Assembly: GCA_964435285.1 (NCBI GenBank)
Contig: CAYSYA010000009.1
Span: forward strand, 1-64,000
Length of the DNA stretch: 64,000 nt
Direction: 5' to 3'
Source: GCA-2718035 sp964435285
Lineage (GTDB): Bacteria > Bacteroidota > Bacteroidia > Flavobacteriales > TMED113
Made by a program: the position numbers and the translations under genes. The notes below the pieces were generated by a model that saw only the letters and a list, made by a program, of their open reading frames with translations, was not told the origin of the DNA and made no database searches. Shown one piece after another: positions 51,372 through 59,092 of the stretch; the stretch's first letter is position 1, and each line of letters begins with the position of its first letter.

Positions 51372-51375
51372 ATAG

Positions 51376-51434
51376 GAAAGCAGAACACGTACAAATATAG
51401 TAGCACCTAATTTAATTGTACATGCTCTGCTTTC
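51376..51434 (+). other. Two-stage hairpin downstream of purQ
   Basis: GAAAGCAGA (51376-51384) pairs with TCTGCTTTC (51426-51434). Inside it, GTACAA (51389-51394) pairs with TTGTAC (51416-51421), leaving a 21-nt apical loop. There is no T-run right after it, so it is an atypical terminator. It may be an RNA 3' end stabiliser between the convergent purQ and nadD. Confidence 0.5.
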
Positions 51435-51481
51435 ACACCCCAATACTATCTGAATAAATATATACAATTATCATGCCAAAG

Positions 51482-52051
51482 TTAATATAGCCTATTTTTT
51501 AATATGTAACTATAGACTTCTGAAGGGAGATTTTTTTTTGCTTCTTGTAAATTTATTGAAATGTTTTTTCTTATTTCAGTTGCAGAAATATTTAATTTGG
51601 GAAGAGTTAAATTAATAACATTTTTATATTTTAATTTATTTTTGATTTCAAATTTTCCACGAGGATATACATAAATAAAGAAATTTTCATTTATTTTCTT
51701 ATAATCTTTCCATGTATGAAGATTTTGTAAATTATCTGAACCCATTATAATTGAAAATTTATAACTTGGAAATTTAGAGGTCAAGAAAGATAATGTGTTA
51801 AATGTGAAATTTGGTTCACTAAGCTTAAACTCAACATCACTGATAAGTACATTTTTAAATTTATTAAAAGCTAACTCTAACATTTTGAGTCTTAGGTTTT
51901 TTTTTGCTAAATCATGGGTTTTGTGAGGACTTCTAGGCGATAAAATTATCCACAACTGATCGAAAATCTCTTCATTTAGAATTTTTGAAATAACGTTTAC
52001 ATGCCCCAAATGAACTGGGTTAAATGAACCAAAAAATAAACCAATATTCAT
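51482..52051 (-). CDS. nadD: Nicotinate-nucleotide adenylyltransferase
   Basis: A protein of 189 residues. The nucleotidyltransferase motif is GLFFGSFNPVHLGHVNV, then LSPRSPHK, the substrate loop IIMGSDNLQNLHTWKDY, and the C-terminal ISATEIRKNI. It makes deamido-NAD from NaMN and ATP. It lies 2 bp after gmk; yicC-gmk-nadD form a tight minus-strand operon, a conserved order in this group. Confidence 0.95.
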   Translation of the reverse strand: MNIGLFFGSFNPVHLGHVNVISKILNEEIFDQLWIILSPRSPHKTHDLAKKNLRLKMLELAFNKFKNVLISDVEFKLSEPNFTFNTLSFLTSKFPSYKFSIIMGSDNLQNLHTWKDYKKINENFFIYVYPRGKFEIKNKLKYKNVINLTLPKLNISATEIRKNISINLQEAKKNLPSEVYSYILKNRLY

Positions 52052-52053
52052 TA

Positions 52054-52626
52054 TTATTTTTTCAAAAATTCTTTAACACTAAATAATACCTCTTTCTTTG
52101 ATTCATCTAAATCAATATTAACAACAACATTATCAAATTGTGGCATAAACATTTTTTCTTTTTTTACTTTTAAAAGTCTGCTAACTATATCTTTTTCAGA
52201 CTCTGTTTTTCTATTTCTTAAACGCCTCTCTATTACTTGCTTTGGAACATCAATATATATTGTAAAACATTGATGTTTGAAAAATCGTTTTAATGACAAT
52301 GCTCCCTTTACATCTATATCAAATATTATGTTTTTTCCAGAATCTAATTTTGATATTACATCTTCACGTAAAGTTCCATAAAAAGAATCCTTATAAACTT
52401 CTTCCCACTCTAATAATTCATTATTTTTTAATCTTTTTTTAAATTCTTTTAAACCTATAAAATGATAATCGACTCCGTCAACCTCATTAGATCTTTTTTC
52501 TCTACTACACACTGAGACTGAAAAGTGTAAATTTAAATTTTGGGATAATAAAAATCTAGTAATAGTTGTTTTCCCGGAACCACTAGGAGCTGAAATTATA
52601 ATAACTTTTCCTTTATTAAAGCACAT
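52054..52626 (-). CDS. gmk: Guanylate kinase
   Basis: A protein of 190 residues. P-loop is SAPSGSGKTTITRFLL, GMP-binding parts are VSVCSREKRSNEVDGVDYHF and FYGTLREDV, and the lid region is ERRLRNRKTESEKDIVSRL. It phosphorylates GMP to GDP. Its start overlaps the yicC end by 11 bp. Confidence 0.96.
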   Translation of the reverse strand: MCFNKGKVIIISAPSGSGKTTITRFLLSQNLNLHFSVSVCSREKRSNEVDGVDYHFIGLKEFKKRLKNNELLEWEEVYKDSFYGTLREDVISKLDSGKNIIFDIDVKGALSLKRFFKHQCFTIYIDVPKQVIERRLRNRKTESEKDIVSRLLKVKKEKMFMPQFDNVVVNIDLDESKKEVLFSVKEFLKK

Positions 52627-53473
52627 TTTGTATTTGCTCTTTTATTTGTTCTATTTTTTCTTTAATTAAAACAACACTTTTTTGTAATTTAAAATCATTG
52701 GATTTTGATCCAATAGTATTTATTTCTCTATTCATTTCTTGAACTAAAAAGTTAAGTTTTTTTCCAATTTCATTTTTTGCTTTTAAGAGCTCAACAAAAA
52801 AACTTAAATGATAATTCAATCTCACTATTTCCTCGGAAATATCTAATTTCTCAATATAGTAAATTAACTCCTCCTCTAATCTAACTTTATTCGCTTTTTT
52901 TAATAGCTCCCCTAACTTTTCCTTAATTTTTTTCTTTTTATTTTTTAATCGATTTTTATCTATTTTTTCAATCTTTGATAATTGTAAATTTATTTGATTA
53001 AGATATTTAACTATCTCTTTTTGTAAGGCTATTCCCTCTTTTGATCTAAATAATATCAAATCATCTATTGTATTATTAAAAAATTTTAAAAATTGAATTT
53101 TATATTTTTTTGAAATTTTAATTTTTGTCCTGTTTGTACTAGTTGGTATTAATAATGATAATTCTAGTAATTTTTCTTTTGTGCTTTTGGGACTAATTTT
53201 TTTTAAATACTTTATTCTTTGGTTAATTTTTTTTAATTCAATTTCTTCATCTTTTTTTAATGTACTTATTTTTCTAACTCTTATATCGACTTTTCCACGA
53301 AGAAGTTTTTTTTGAGAAATTTTTTTTAATTCTTCCTCAAAAGATTGAATTTCCTCTGGACACCTTATTGAAAAATCAAAAAATTTACTGTTTAAAGTTT
53401 TAACTTCAATTGTAAATGTATCTTCTAAAATTGGTTGCGTTTTTATCGCATAACCTGTCATTGAATAAAGCAT
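52616..53473 (-). CDS. yicC: YicC family endoribonuclease
   Basis: A protein of 285 residues. It begins MLYSMTGYA, matching the family start (M.SMTGFG). VEVKTLNSKFFDFSIRCPEE-like text follows, and the C-terminal DUF1732 part is EIGKKLNFLVQEMNREINTI with GSKSNDF. YicC-type proteins have been described as RNases. It is the first gene of the yicC-gmk-nadD unit. Confidence 0.93.
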   Translation of the reverse strand: MLYSMTGYAIKTQPILEDTFTIEVKTLNSKFFDFSIRCPEEIQSFEEELKKISQKKLLRGKVDIRVRKISTLKKDEEIELKKINQRIKYLKKISPKSTKEKLLELSLLIPTSTNRTKIKISKKYKIQFLKFFNNTIDDLILFRSKEGIALQKEIVKYLNQINLQLSKIEKIDKNRLKNKKKKIKEKLGELLKKANKVRLEEELIYYIEKLDISEEIVRLNYHLSFFVELLKAKNEIGKKLNFLVQEMNREINTIGSKSNDFKLQKSVVLIKEKIEQIKEQIQNVL

Positions 53474-53484
53474 ATAAGTAAATT

Positions 53485-53511
53485 AAACTACAATATACAA
53501 AAGTGTAGTTT
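53485..53511. repeat. 8-bp inverted repeat between yicC and metB
   Basis: AAACTACA (53485-53492), 11-base spacer, TGTAGTTT (53504-53511). A second small dyad, AATTTAT/ATAAATT, lies about 60-90 bp further on. Together they lie in the 151-bp divergent region and could be operators. I see no known SAM riboswitch core here. Confidence 0.45.
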
Positions 53512-53624
53512 TGATTTATAATTAATTTAGAAACATTAAATAATCATTTGTTTTATCTTTTGCATAAATGTAATTTATGATATAAATTCGATATTAAAGC
53601 AATTAATAATTAAATTATATCATA

Positions 53625-54776
53625 ATGAAATTTGGAACCAAAATTATACACTCTGGCTTACAGTCTGATTTAAAGCCTTCGGGAGCTGTAATAACTCCAA
53701 TCTATCAAACATCAACGTATATTCAAAAAAGTCCAGGTAATAATTTGGGTTATGAATACTCAAGGAGTTCAAATCCTACTAGAAAAGCGCTTGAAAAAAA
53801 TATAAGTAGCTTAGAGAATGGAAAATATGGATACGCATTTGCAAGTGGAATGGCCGCAATTGATTGCATACTTCGACTTTTGAAGCCAGGAGATGAGATT
53901 ATATGTTCAAATGATATTTATGGGGGGACATTTAGATTATTTAACCAAATTTACACAAGACAAAACTTTAAGTTTATATTTTCTGATTTACAGTCACTAA
54001 ATGAATTAGAAAAACTAATTACAAAAAATACTAAGATGATTTGGATTGAGACTCCTTCCAATCCAATGATGAATATAATTGACATTAATAAAATAACCGA
54101 TTTTTCTAAGAAAAATAAATTATTAACTGTAGTTGATAATACATTTGCCAGTCCTTATTTACAAACACCCTTAGACTTAGGTGCTGACATTGTAACTCAC
54201 TCTGCAACTAAATATTTAGGCGGGCACTCAGACTTAGTGCTTGGCGCTCTTGTAACTAATAAAAAAAATCTTTCGGATAAATTATATTTAATTCAAAAAA
54301 GTTGTGGTGGAATTCCCGGACCAATGGATTGTTTTTTGACTTTAAGAGGTATTAAGACTTTACATATTAGAATGGAAAGGCACTGCTTTAATGCAAAAAA
54401 AATTGTTGATTATTTAATGTCCCAAAAACTTGTAAAAGAAATTTACTGGCCAGGATTAAAAAGCCATCCAAATCACAAGATAGCAAAAAAGCAAATGAGG
54501 GACTTCGGTGGAATGGTGTCGTTTAAATTAAAGAAAAATTCATTTTCTTATACTAAAAAGTTTTTATCAAACCTTAAAGTTTTTACTCTAGCAGAATCTT
54601 TAGGAGGGGTAGAATCTCTAATTTCTCATCCATTTTCAATGACTCATGCAAGTCTTTCAGATGAATTAAAAGCAAAAAATAAAATTACTGAATCATTAAT
54701 CAGAATAAGTGTTGGTATAGAAAATCATGAAGACCTTATAAATGATTTATCAAAATCTTTTAATAAATTAAAATAA
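53625..54776 (+). CDS. metB: Cystathionine gamma-synthase/lyase family PLP enzyme
   Basis: A protein of 383 residues, Cys/Met metabolism PLP family. It shows the N-terminal TPIYQTSTYIQ, YEYSRSSNPTRKALEKNI, ASGMAAIDCILRLLKPGDEI, DNTFASPYLQTPLDLGADIV, and the PLP Lys in SATKYLGGHSDLVLGALVTN. RGIKTLHIRMERHC and SLGGVESLISHPFSMTHASL follow. Synthase (methionine synthesis) and lyase (cysteine synthesis) cannot be separated with certainty by eye. It is followed 12 bp later by a TrkA-like gene, probably unrelated in function. Confidence 0.9.
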   Translation: MKFGTKIIHSGLQSDLKPSGAVITPIYQTSTYIQKSPGNNLGYEYSRSSNPTRKALEKNISSLENGKYGYAFASGMAAIDCILRLLKPGDEIICSNDIYGGTFRLFNQIYTRQNFKFIFSDLQSLNELEKLITKNTKMIWIETPSNPMMNIIDINKITDFSKKNKLLTVVDNTFASPYLQTPLDLGADIVTHSATKYLGGHSDLVLGALVTNKKNLSDKLYLIQKSCGGIPGPMDCFLTLRGIKTLHIRMERHCFNAKKIVDYLMSQKLVKEIYWPGLKSHPNHKIAKKQMRDFGGMVSFKLKKNSFSYTKKFLSNLKVFTLAESLGGVESLISHPFSMTHASLSDELKAKNKITESLIRISVGIENHEDLINDLSKSFNKLK

Positions 54777-54788
54777 AATATTGACAAT

Positions 54789-55472
54789 ATGAAAAATAAG
54801 TTTGCAATAATAGGTCTTGGACAATTTGGTATGGCTATTGCCAAAGCTCTATCTAAAAAAGGGGCAGAAGTAATTGCTATTGATAAAGACATTAATAAAA
54901 TTGAACAAATAAAAGAATTTGTTTCATATGCTGTTTCTGTAGATGCAACTGACAAACAGGCATTAGTGAATCAGAATATTGAAGAAATGGATGCTGTAAT
55001 TGTTGCGATTGGTGAAGATTTTAAATCAATGATATTATGTGTAAACATTTTGACGGAACTTTCTATTAAAAGAATTGTTGGTAGAGTTATGGGTGAGAAT
55101 GAAAGGCTAATATTAAAAAAATTGGGTATAAAAGAGATATTGTCTCCAGAAGATGAAATTGGAAAAGGTATTACAAATAGTTTATTAAATCCTAATATCG
55201 TTTTTAGCCTTGAATTACCTGATAATTTTTTAATAGCTGAAATAAAATCCCCTAAAAAACTTCATGGTGAAAAACTAGGTGAAATTAAATTGAGGGAAGA
55301 TTTTGGTTTAAACTTAATTACAATTCTTAGAGGAAGAATTAATGACGAAAATGAAATAATGCATAATATTTACGGCATACCCAATGCTGAAACTATAATA
55401 GATGAAAATGATATTTTAGTTCTATTTGGATCTTCAAAAGATATTAAGAAATTCGTCGAAATTAATACATAA
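54789..55472 (+). CDS. Potassium-channel regulatory protein (KtrA/TrkA-like)
   Basis: A protein of 227 residues. The N-terminal RCK Rossmann domain has GLGQFGMAIAKALSKKGAEV and AIDKDINKIEQI, DATDKQAL, and VIVAIGEDFKSMI. A C-terminal TrkA_C domain (about 140-225) ends LVLFGSSKDIKKF. The length fits KtrA, a nucleotide-binding regulator of a KtrB-type potassium transporter. No transporter gene is adjacent. Confidence 0.9.
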   Translation: MKNKFAIIGLGQFGMAIAKALSKKGAEVIAIDKDINKIEQIKEFVSYAVSVDATDKQALVNQNIEEMDAVIVAIGEDFKSMILCVNILTELSIKRIVGRVMGENERLILKKLGIKEILSPEDEIGKGITNSLLNPNIVFSLELPDNFLIAEIKSPKKLHGEKLGEIKLREDFGLNLITILRGRINDENEIMHNIYGIPNAETIIDENDILVLFGSSKDIKKFVEINT

Positions 55473-55785
55473 ATATATAATCAAAACAATAAAATTTTGA
55501 TTTTTCACTGTTTTCGTTATTTTGAATTATTTTATATTAAAATTAAAACATAATCCTCTGTTTATCAGCTGATTACATATGTTTTTTTTAATTCACTATT
55601 TGATGTTAATAAATACAGCTAATAATATTTTGATTAAAATTAAATAACAGAGGTAGTTGATGTTATCCAGAAAAAAAAACACATAAATTTAAATAATTCA
55701 AAAATTTAGTTATTGATGTAGATATTTTAGAAAAATAGCATAAGACTATATAAATTTGAAATGTTTAACCAAAAAAACGAATGCT
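55473..55785. promoter_or_regulatory. AT-rich intergenic region with long-range dyad and -7 box
   Basis: There are no credible ORFs in these 313 bp. CCTCTGTT (55555-55562) can pair with AACAGAGG (55646-55653), and a perfect palindrome ATCAGCTGAT lies at 55564-55573, so a roughly 100-nt structured RNA is possible. TAAATTTG at 55751-55758 is a perfect -7 box for the small membrane protein starting at 55786. Confidence 0.45.
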
Positions 55786-56010
55786 ATGAATTCAGTATTT
55801 AAATCATTTGGCGACTTTATAGCTGGCTTAGCTGGTTTGTTTATGTCGCTTTTAGGGCTAGGAATAGTAGCTCAAGTATTATTAGGAGAAGCAATGGGTG
55901 CTGGAATGGACGTAATTGGTAATATCCAAGGATTTGTTACCGATTTTGCAAACGGAGGATTTGCTGGACTAGTAACTCTTATAGTAGTACTATCACTAAT
56001 CAAAAAATAA
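55786..56010 (+). CDS. Small two-helix membrane protein (paralogue A)
   Basis: 74 residues from ATG 55786. An in-frame TTG at 55756 lies inside the -7 box (55751-55758), so the longer frame is unlikely. Helix 1 is FIAGLAGLFMSLLGLGIVAQ, helix 2 is FAGLVTLIVVLSLI, and between them is GEAMGAGMDVIGNIQGFVTD; it ends in KK. It is Gly-rich and almost without charge in the helices. The pattern LGI..Q...GE...G.DV.GNI......F.G is shared with the next gene, so they are paralogues. The family is not recognised. It has its own promoter and is followed by a strong terminator, which suggests high expression. Confidence 0.75.
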   Translation: MNSVFKSFGDFIAGLAGLFMSLLGLGIVAQVLLGEAMGAGMDVIGNIQGFVTDFANGGFAGLVTLIVVLSLIKK

Positions 56011-56025
56011 TTTTGATTATTTCTT

Positions 56026-56056
56026 AAAAAACCCGCTTATAAATAAGCGGGTTTTT
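56026..56056. terminator. Strong bidirectional terminator hairpin
   Basis: AAAAACCCGCTTAT (56027-56040) is the reverse complement of ATAAGCGGGTTTTT (56043-56056). A-run and T-run flanks make it work on either strand. It lies between the two paralogous small membrane protein genes. Confidence 0.88.
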
Positions 56057-56075
56057 AAGTTCACTTTTAATTACT

Positions 56076-56303
56076 ATGAAAAATATAATAAAAAATATTA
56101 ATAAAATTATACAAGAAGCTACACCCATGGCTTTTAGCTTTCTATGTTTGGGTATTACAGTTCAATTAATTATTGGAGAACCTATTTTAGGTTGGGATGT
56201 TGTTGGTAATATCTCAAAGGTAATTGGAAGATTGGGTCAAAATACATTTGTGGGTATTGCTGCTTTATTACTCTTATATACTATTTATAATAAAAAAAAT
56301 TAA
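56076..56303 (+). CDS. Small two-helix membrane protein (paralogue B)
   Basis: A protein of 75 residues. A basic amphipathic N-terminus (MKNIIKNINKIIQEATP) is followed by helix 1 (MAFSFLCLGITVQLII), the linker GEPILGWDVVGNISKVIGRL, helix 2 (FVGIAALLLLYTIY) and NKKN. It aligns with the protein at 55786-56010 over helix 1, the GE...G.DV(I/V)GNI linker, helix 2 and the Lys-Lys tail. It lies after the terminator of paralogue A and overlaps the convergent polA stop by 4 bp. Function unknown. Confidence 0.72.
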   Translation: MKNIIKNINKIIQEATPMAFSFLCLGITVQLIIGEPILGWDVVGNISKVIGRLGQNTFVGIAALLLLYTIYNKKN

Positions 56304-59026
56304 TGAGCTTGTAACCAATTTTCTCCAAATCCAGCTTCAACTTTCAAAGGTATTTTAGTTTCATAAGCACTTTCCATTCTAGTTTTTACAATTTTTGCAA
56401 CAATTTCTTTCTCTCTAATATCTACATCAAAAATTAATTCGTCGTGAACCTGAAGAATCATTTTAGATTTTAATTTTAAAGAAATAAAATCATTATAAAT
56501 ACTAATCATTGCTTTTTTAATTATATCTGCTGCTGATCCTTGAATAGGAGCATTAATTGCATTTCTTTCTGCATGACTTCTTAATAACGCATTTCTAGAA
56601 TTTATATCCCTCAAGTACCTTCTTCGACCTAAAATAGTCTCAACGTAACCATTATTTCTAGCAAAAGCTACTTGTTCATTCATATATGTTTTTAGATTTT
56701 TATACTGATAAAAATACGTATTAATTAATTCAGACGATTCTTTTCTTGATAAATTAGTTTGCTGACTTAAGCCAAAAGCAGAAACTCCATAAATAATTCC
56801 AAAATTGACAGTTTTAGCATTAGATCTCATTTCTCTAGTTACACTTTCAAATGGAACATTAAATAGTTTTGAAGCAGTTATGGAATGTATATCTTTATCA
56901 TCTAAAAATGCCTTAGTCATGGTTGGCTCTGAACTAAATTCAGCAATTAACCTTAATTCAATTTGCGAATAATCAGCTGCTAATAATAAATTATTTTTAG
57001 ATGGAATAAACGCTTTTCTAATTTCTTGACCATACTTAGTTCGTATAGGAATATTTTGCAAGTTAGGTTCCTTTGAACTCAACCTTCCCGTGGCCGCAAC
57101 AGCTTGATTAAATGTAGTGTGAATTTTGTTTGTGTTAACATTTACTAAACTAGGTAATGCCTCAACATAAGTTGAGAATAATTTTTCCAAAGACCTGTAA
57201 TTTAAAACTAAATCAATAATAGGATGATTATTTCTTAAACTTTGTAAATTTTGTTCTGAGGTTGAAAATTGTCCTGTTTTAGTTTTTTTAGCATTTTTAT
57301 CTAAATTTAAATCAACAAATAGTACGTCACCTAATTGTTTTGGAGATGAAATATTAAAATCTTTTCCTGCTATCTTAAATATATCCTGCCTAATATTGTC
57401 AATTTCTGATTTTAGTTTATTGGAAAAATTTGCTAATGTTTCTCTGTCTAAATTAAATCCAGCCTGTTCCATTTGGAATAAAACAAACATTAAAGGAGTT
57501 TCAATTTCGCTAAATAATTCAACCGTCCCCGACTCTTTTAAGCTTATTAAAAGTTCATTATACAATTTTAAATTTAGTACTGTTAAATTGAAATTAAATT
57601 GCTCAAATTCTTCGTAGTTTTTTGAATTATAATCTAAATCAATTTTTAAAATTCTTTTAATCAAAGTGTTGTTTTCATTTCTTTCATCTGCATTTACAAT
57701 ATAAGCCGCCAACATAATATCAAATAGACTTTTATTAATATTTGACTGGAATTTTAGTCCTATAATATTCCACAATTTTTTAATATCAAAACATACTATA
57801 TCTATGTTTTGAATAAATAAATCTTGTAAAAATTCTTGAATAACTTCTATTACTATTTCTTCATTATTTTCATTTAATATATATAAAGACTTTCCATCAA
57901 AAGACATACTAATAACTAATTTTCCGTAATTATTTTTAAAACCTTGAACAGATATTTTTTCATAATTACTTAACTCTTTTTTAAATCTATTTAAGTCTTC
58001 AATTGATTCAATATTAATCACATCTTTAAAATATTTTTTAAAGCCGCTTTCTTTAATATTTTCGTCTTCTAATTGAGAAAAAAGATCTGTTTGTAAACCT
58101 ATTTTACTTTTTACTTGATGTTCATCATCATTAGAAAAATTAAATATTTTTTTAACTCTATTTAGAATATTATTGAACTCTAACTCTTTGAATAATAATT
58201 CAATTTGTTGAAAATTGGGTTCTTTAATTTTGAAATCATCAAAAGAAAATTTAACTGGCGCATTTGTATTGATTGTAACTAAGTCTTTAGACAAAAATGC
58301 ATTTTCTTTAGAGGTTTCTAATTTTTCTTTTAATTTTCCTTTAATATTATCAATTCCTTCGTAAACCTGTTCAATTGAACCATACTCTGTTATTAATTTT
58401 TGTGCAGTTTTTTCTCCTACCCCAAACACGCCTGGAATATTATCAGACTTATCGCCCATAATACCTAGAAAATCAATAAATTGTTTAATATTATTTAGTC
58501 CAAATTTTTCACAAACCTCATCCACACCCATCACTTTTGGGCCACTAAAACGAGTACCTGGTTTATATATAAAGGTGTTAGCAGTAACTAATTGACCAAA
58601 ATCTTTATCTGGTGTAACCATATATGTTTTAAACCCTTCTTTATCGGCATGTTTACTCAAAGTTCCTATTACATCATCGGCTTCATAACCCTCTAAAGAC
58701 ACTTGTGGAATATTCAGGGCCTCTAAAGACATTTTAATATATGGTATAGCTCCAGAAATTCCTTCAGGCATAGCATCTCTATTTGCTTTGTATTCAGGAT
58801 ATTTTTCATGTCTAAATGTTGGTCCTTTTAAATCAAAAACTGTAGCAATATGAGTTGGTTTTTCTTCTCTAATTAATTCTAATAAACTATTCAAATAACC
58901 ATAGACTGCTGATGTATCTAATCCTTTAGAGTTTATTCTCGGATTTTTAATAAATGCAAAGTAAGCTCTATATATTAGAGCATATGAATCTAGTAAAAAA
59001 AGTTTTTTTTCTCCCTGGGTTATCAT
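56300..59026 (-). CDS. polA: DNA polymerase I
   Basis: 908 residues from the ATG at 59026; an in-frame ATG at 59038 adds four residues. The 5'-nuclease domain starts KKLFLLDSYALIYRAYFAF and includes YEADDVIGTLSKHA and DFLGIMGDKSDNIPGVFGVG. The polymerase motifs are LLAADYSQIELRLIAEFS (A), REMRSNAKTVNFGIIYGVSA (B) and LQVHDELIFDV (C). The middle domain (about 330-520), where the 3'-5' exonuclease should be, lacks the first motif DTE (here KISVQGF) and the others look degraded. It therefore probably has no proofreading. It repairs gaps and removes RNA primers. Confidence 0.95.
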   Translation of the reverse strand: MITQGEKKLFLLDSYALIYRAYFAFIKNPRINSKGLDTSAVYGYLNSLLELIREEKPTHIATVFDLKGPTFRHEKYPEYKANRDAMPEGISGAIPYIKMSLEALNIPQVSLEGYEADDVIGTLSKHADKEGFKTYMVTPDKDFGQLVTANTFIYKPGTRFSGPKVMGVDEVCEKFGLNNIKQFIDFLGIMGDKSDNIPGVFGVGEKTAQKLITEYGSIEQVYEGIDNIKGKLKEKLETSKENAFLSKDLVTINTNAPVKFSFDDFKIKEPNFQQIELLFKELEFNNILNRVKKIFNFSNDDEHQVKSKIGLQTDLFSQLEDENIKESGFKKYFKDVINIESIEDLNRFKKELSNYEKISVQGFKNNYGKLVISMSFDGKSLYILNENNEEIVIEVIQEFLQDLFIQNIDIVCFDIKKLWNIIGLKFQSNINKSLFDIMLAAYIVNADERNENNTLIKRILKIDLDYNSKNYEEFEQFNFNLTVLNLKLYNELLISLKESGTVELFSEIETPLMFVLFQMEQAGFNLDRETLANFSNKLKSEIDNIRQDIFKIAGKDFNISSPKQLGDVLFVDLNLDKNAKKTKTGQFSTSEQNLQSLRNNHPIIDLVLNYRSLEKLFSTYVEALPSLVNVNTNKIHTTFNQAVAATGRLSSKEPNLQNIPIRTKYGQEIRKAFIPSKNNLLLAADYSQIELRLIAEFSSEPTMTKAFLDDKDIHSITASKLFNVPFESVTREMRSNAKTVNFGIIYGVSAFGLSQQTNLSRKESSELINTYFYQYKNLKTYMNEQVAFARNNGYVETILGRRRYLRDINSRNALLRSHAERNAINAPIQGSAADIIKKAMISIYNDFISLKLKSKMILQVHDELIFDVDIREKEIVAKIVKTRMESAYETKIPLKVEAGFGENWLQAH

Positions 59027-59092
59027 AGTGTATATCATTAAATTTAATTAAAAAACAATACATTAGATGTAAAATTTATTTTAAATATTAAT

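Noticed and set aside
53512..53624. SAM riboswitch upstream of metB
   Set aside because: I could not find the conserved core of SAM-I or SAM-II; only short AT-rich dyads are present.
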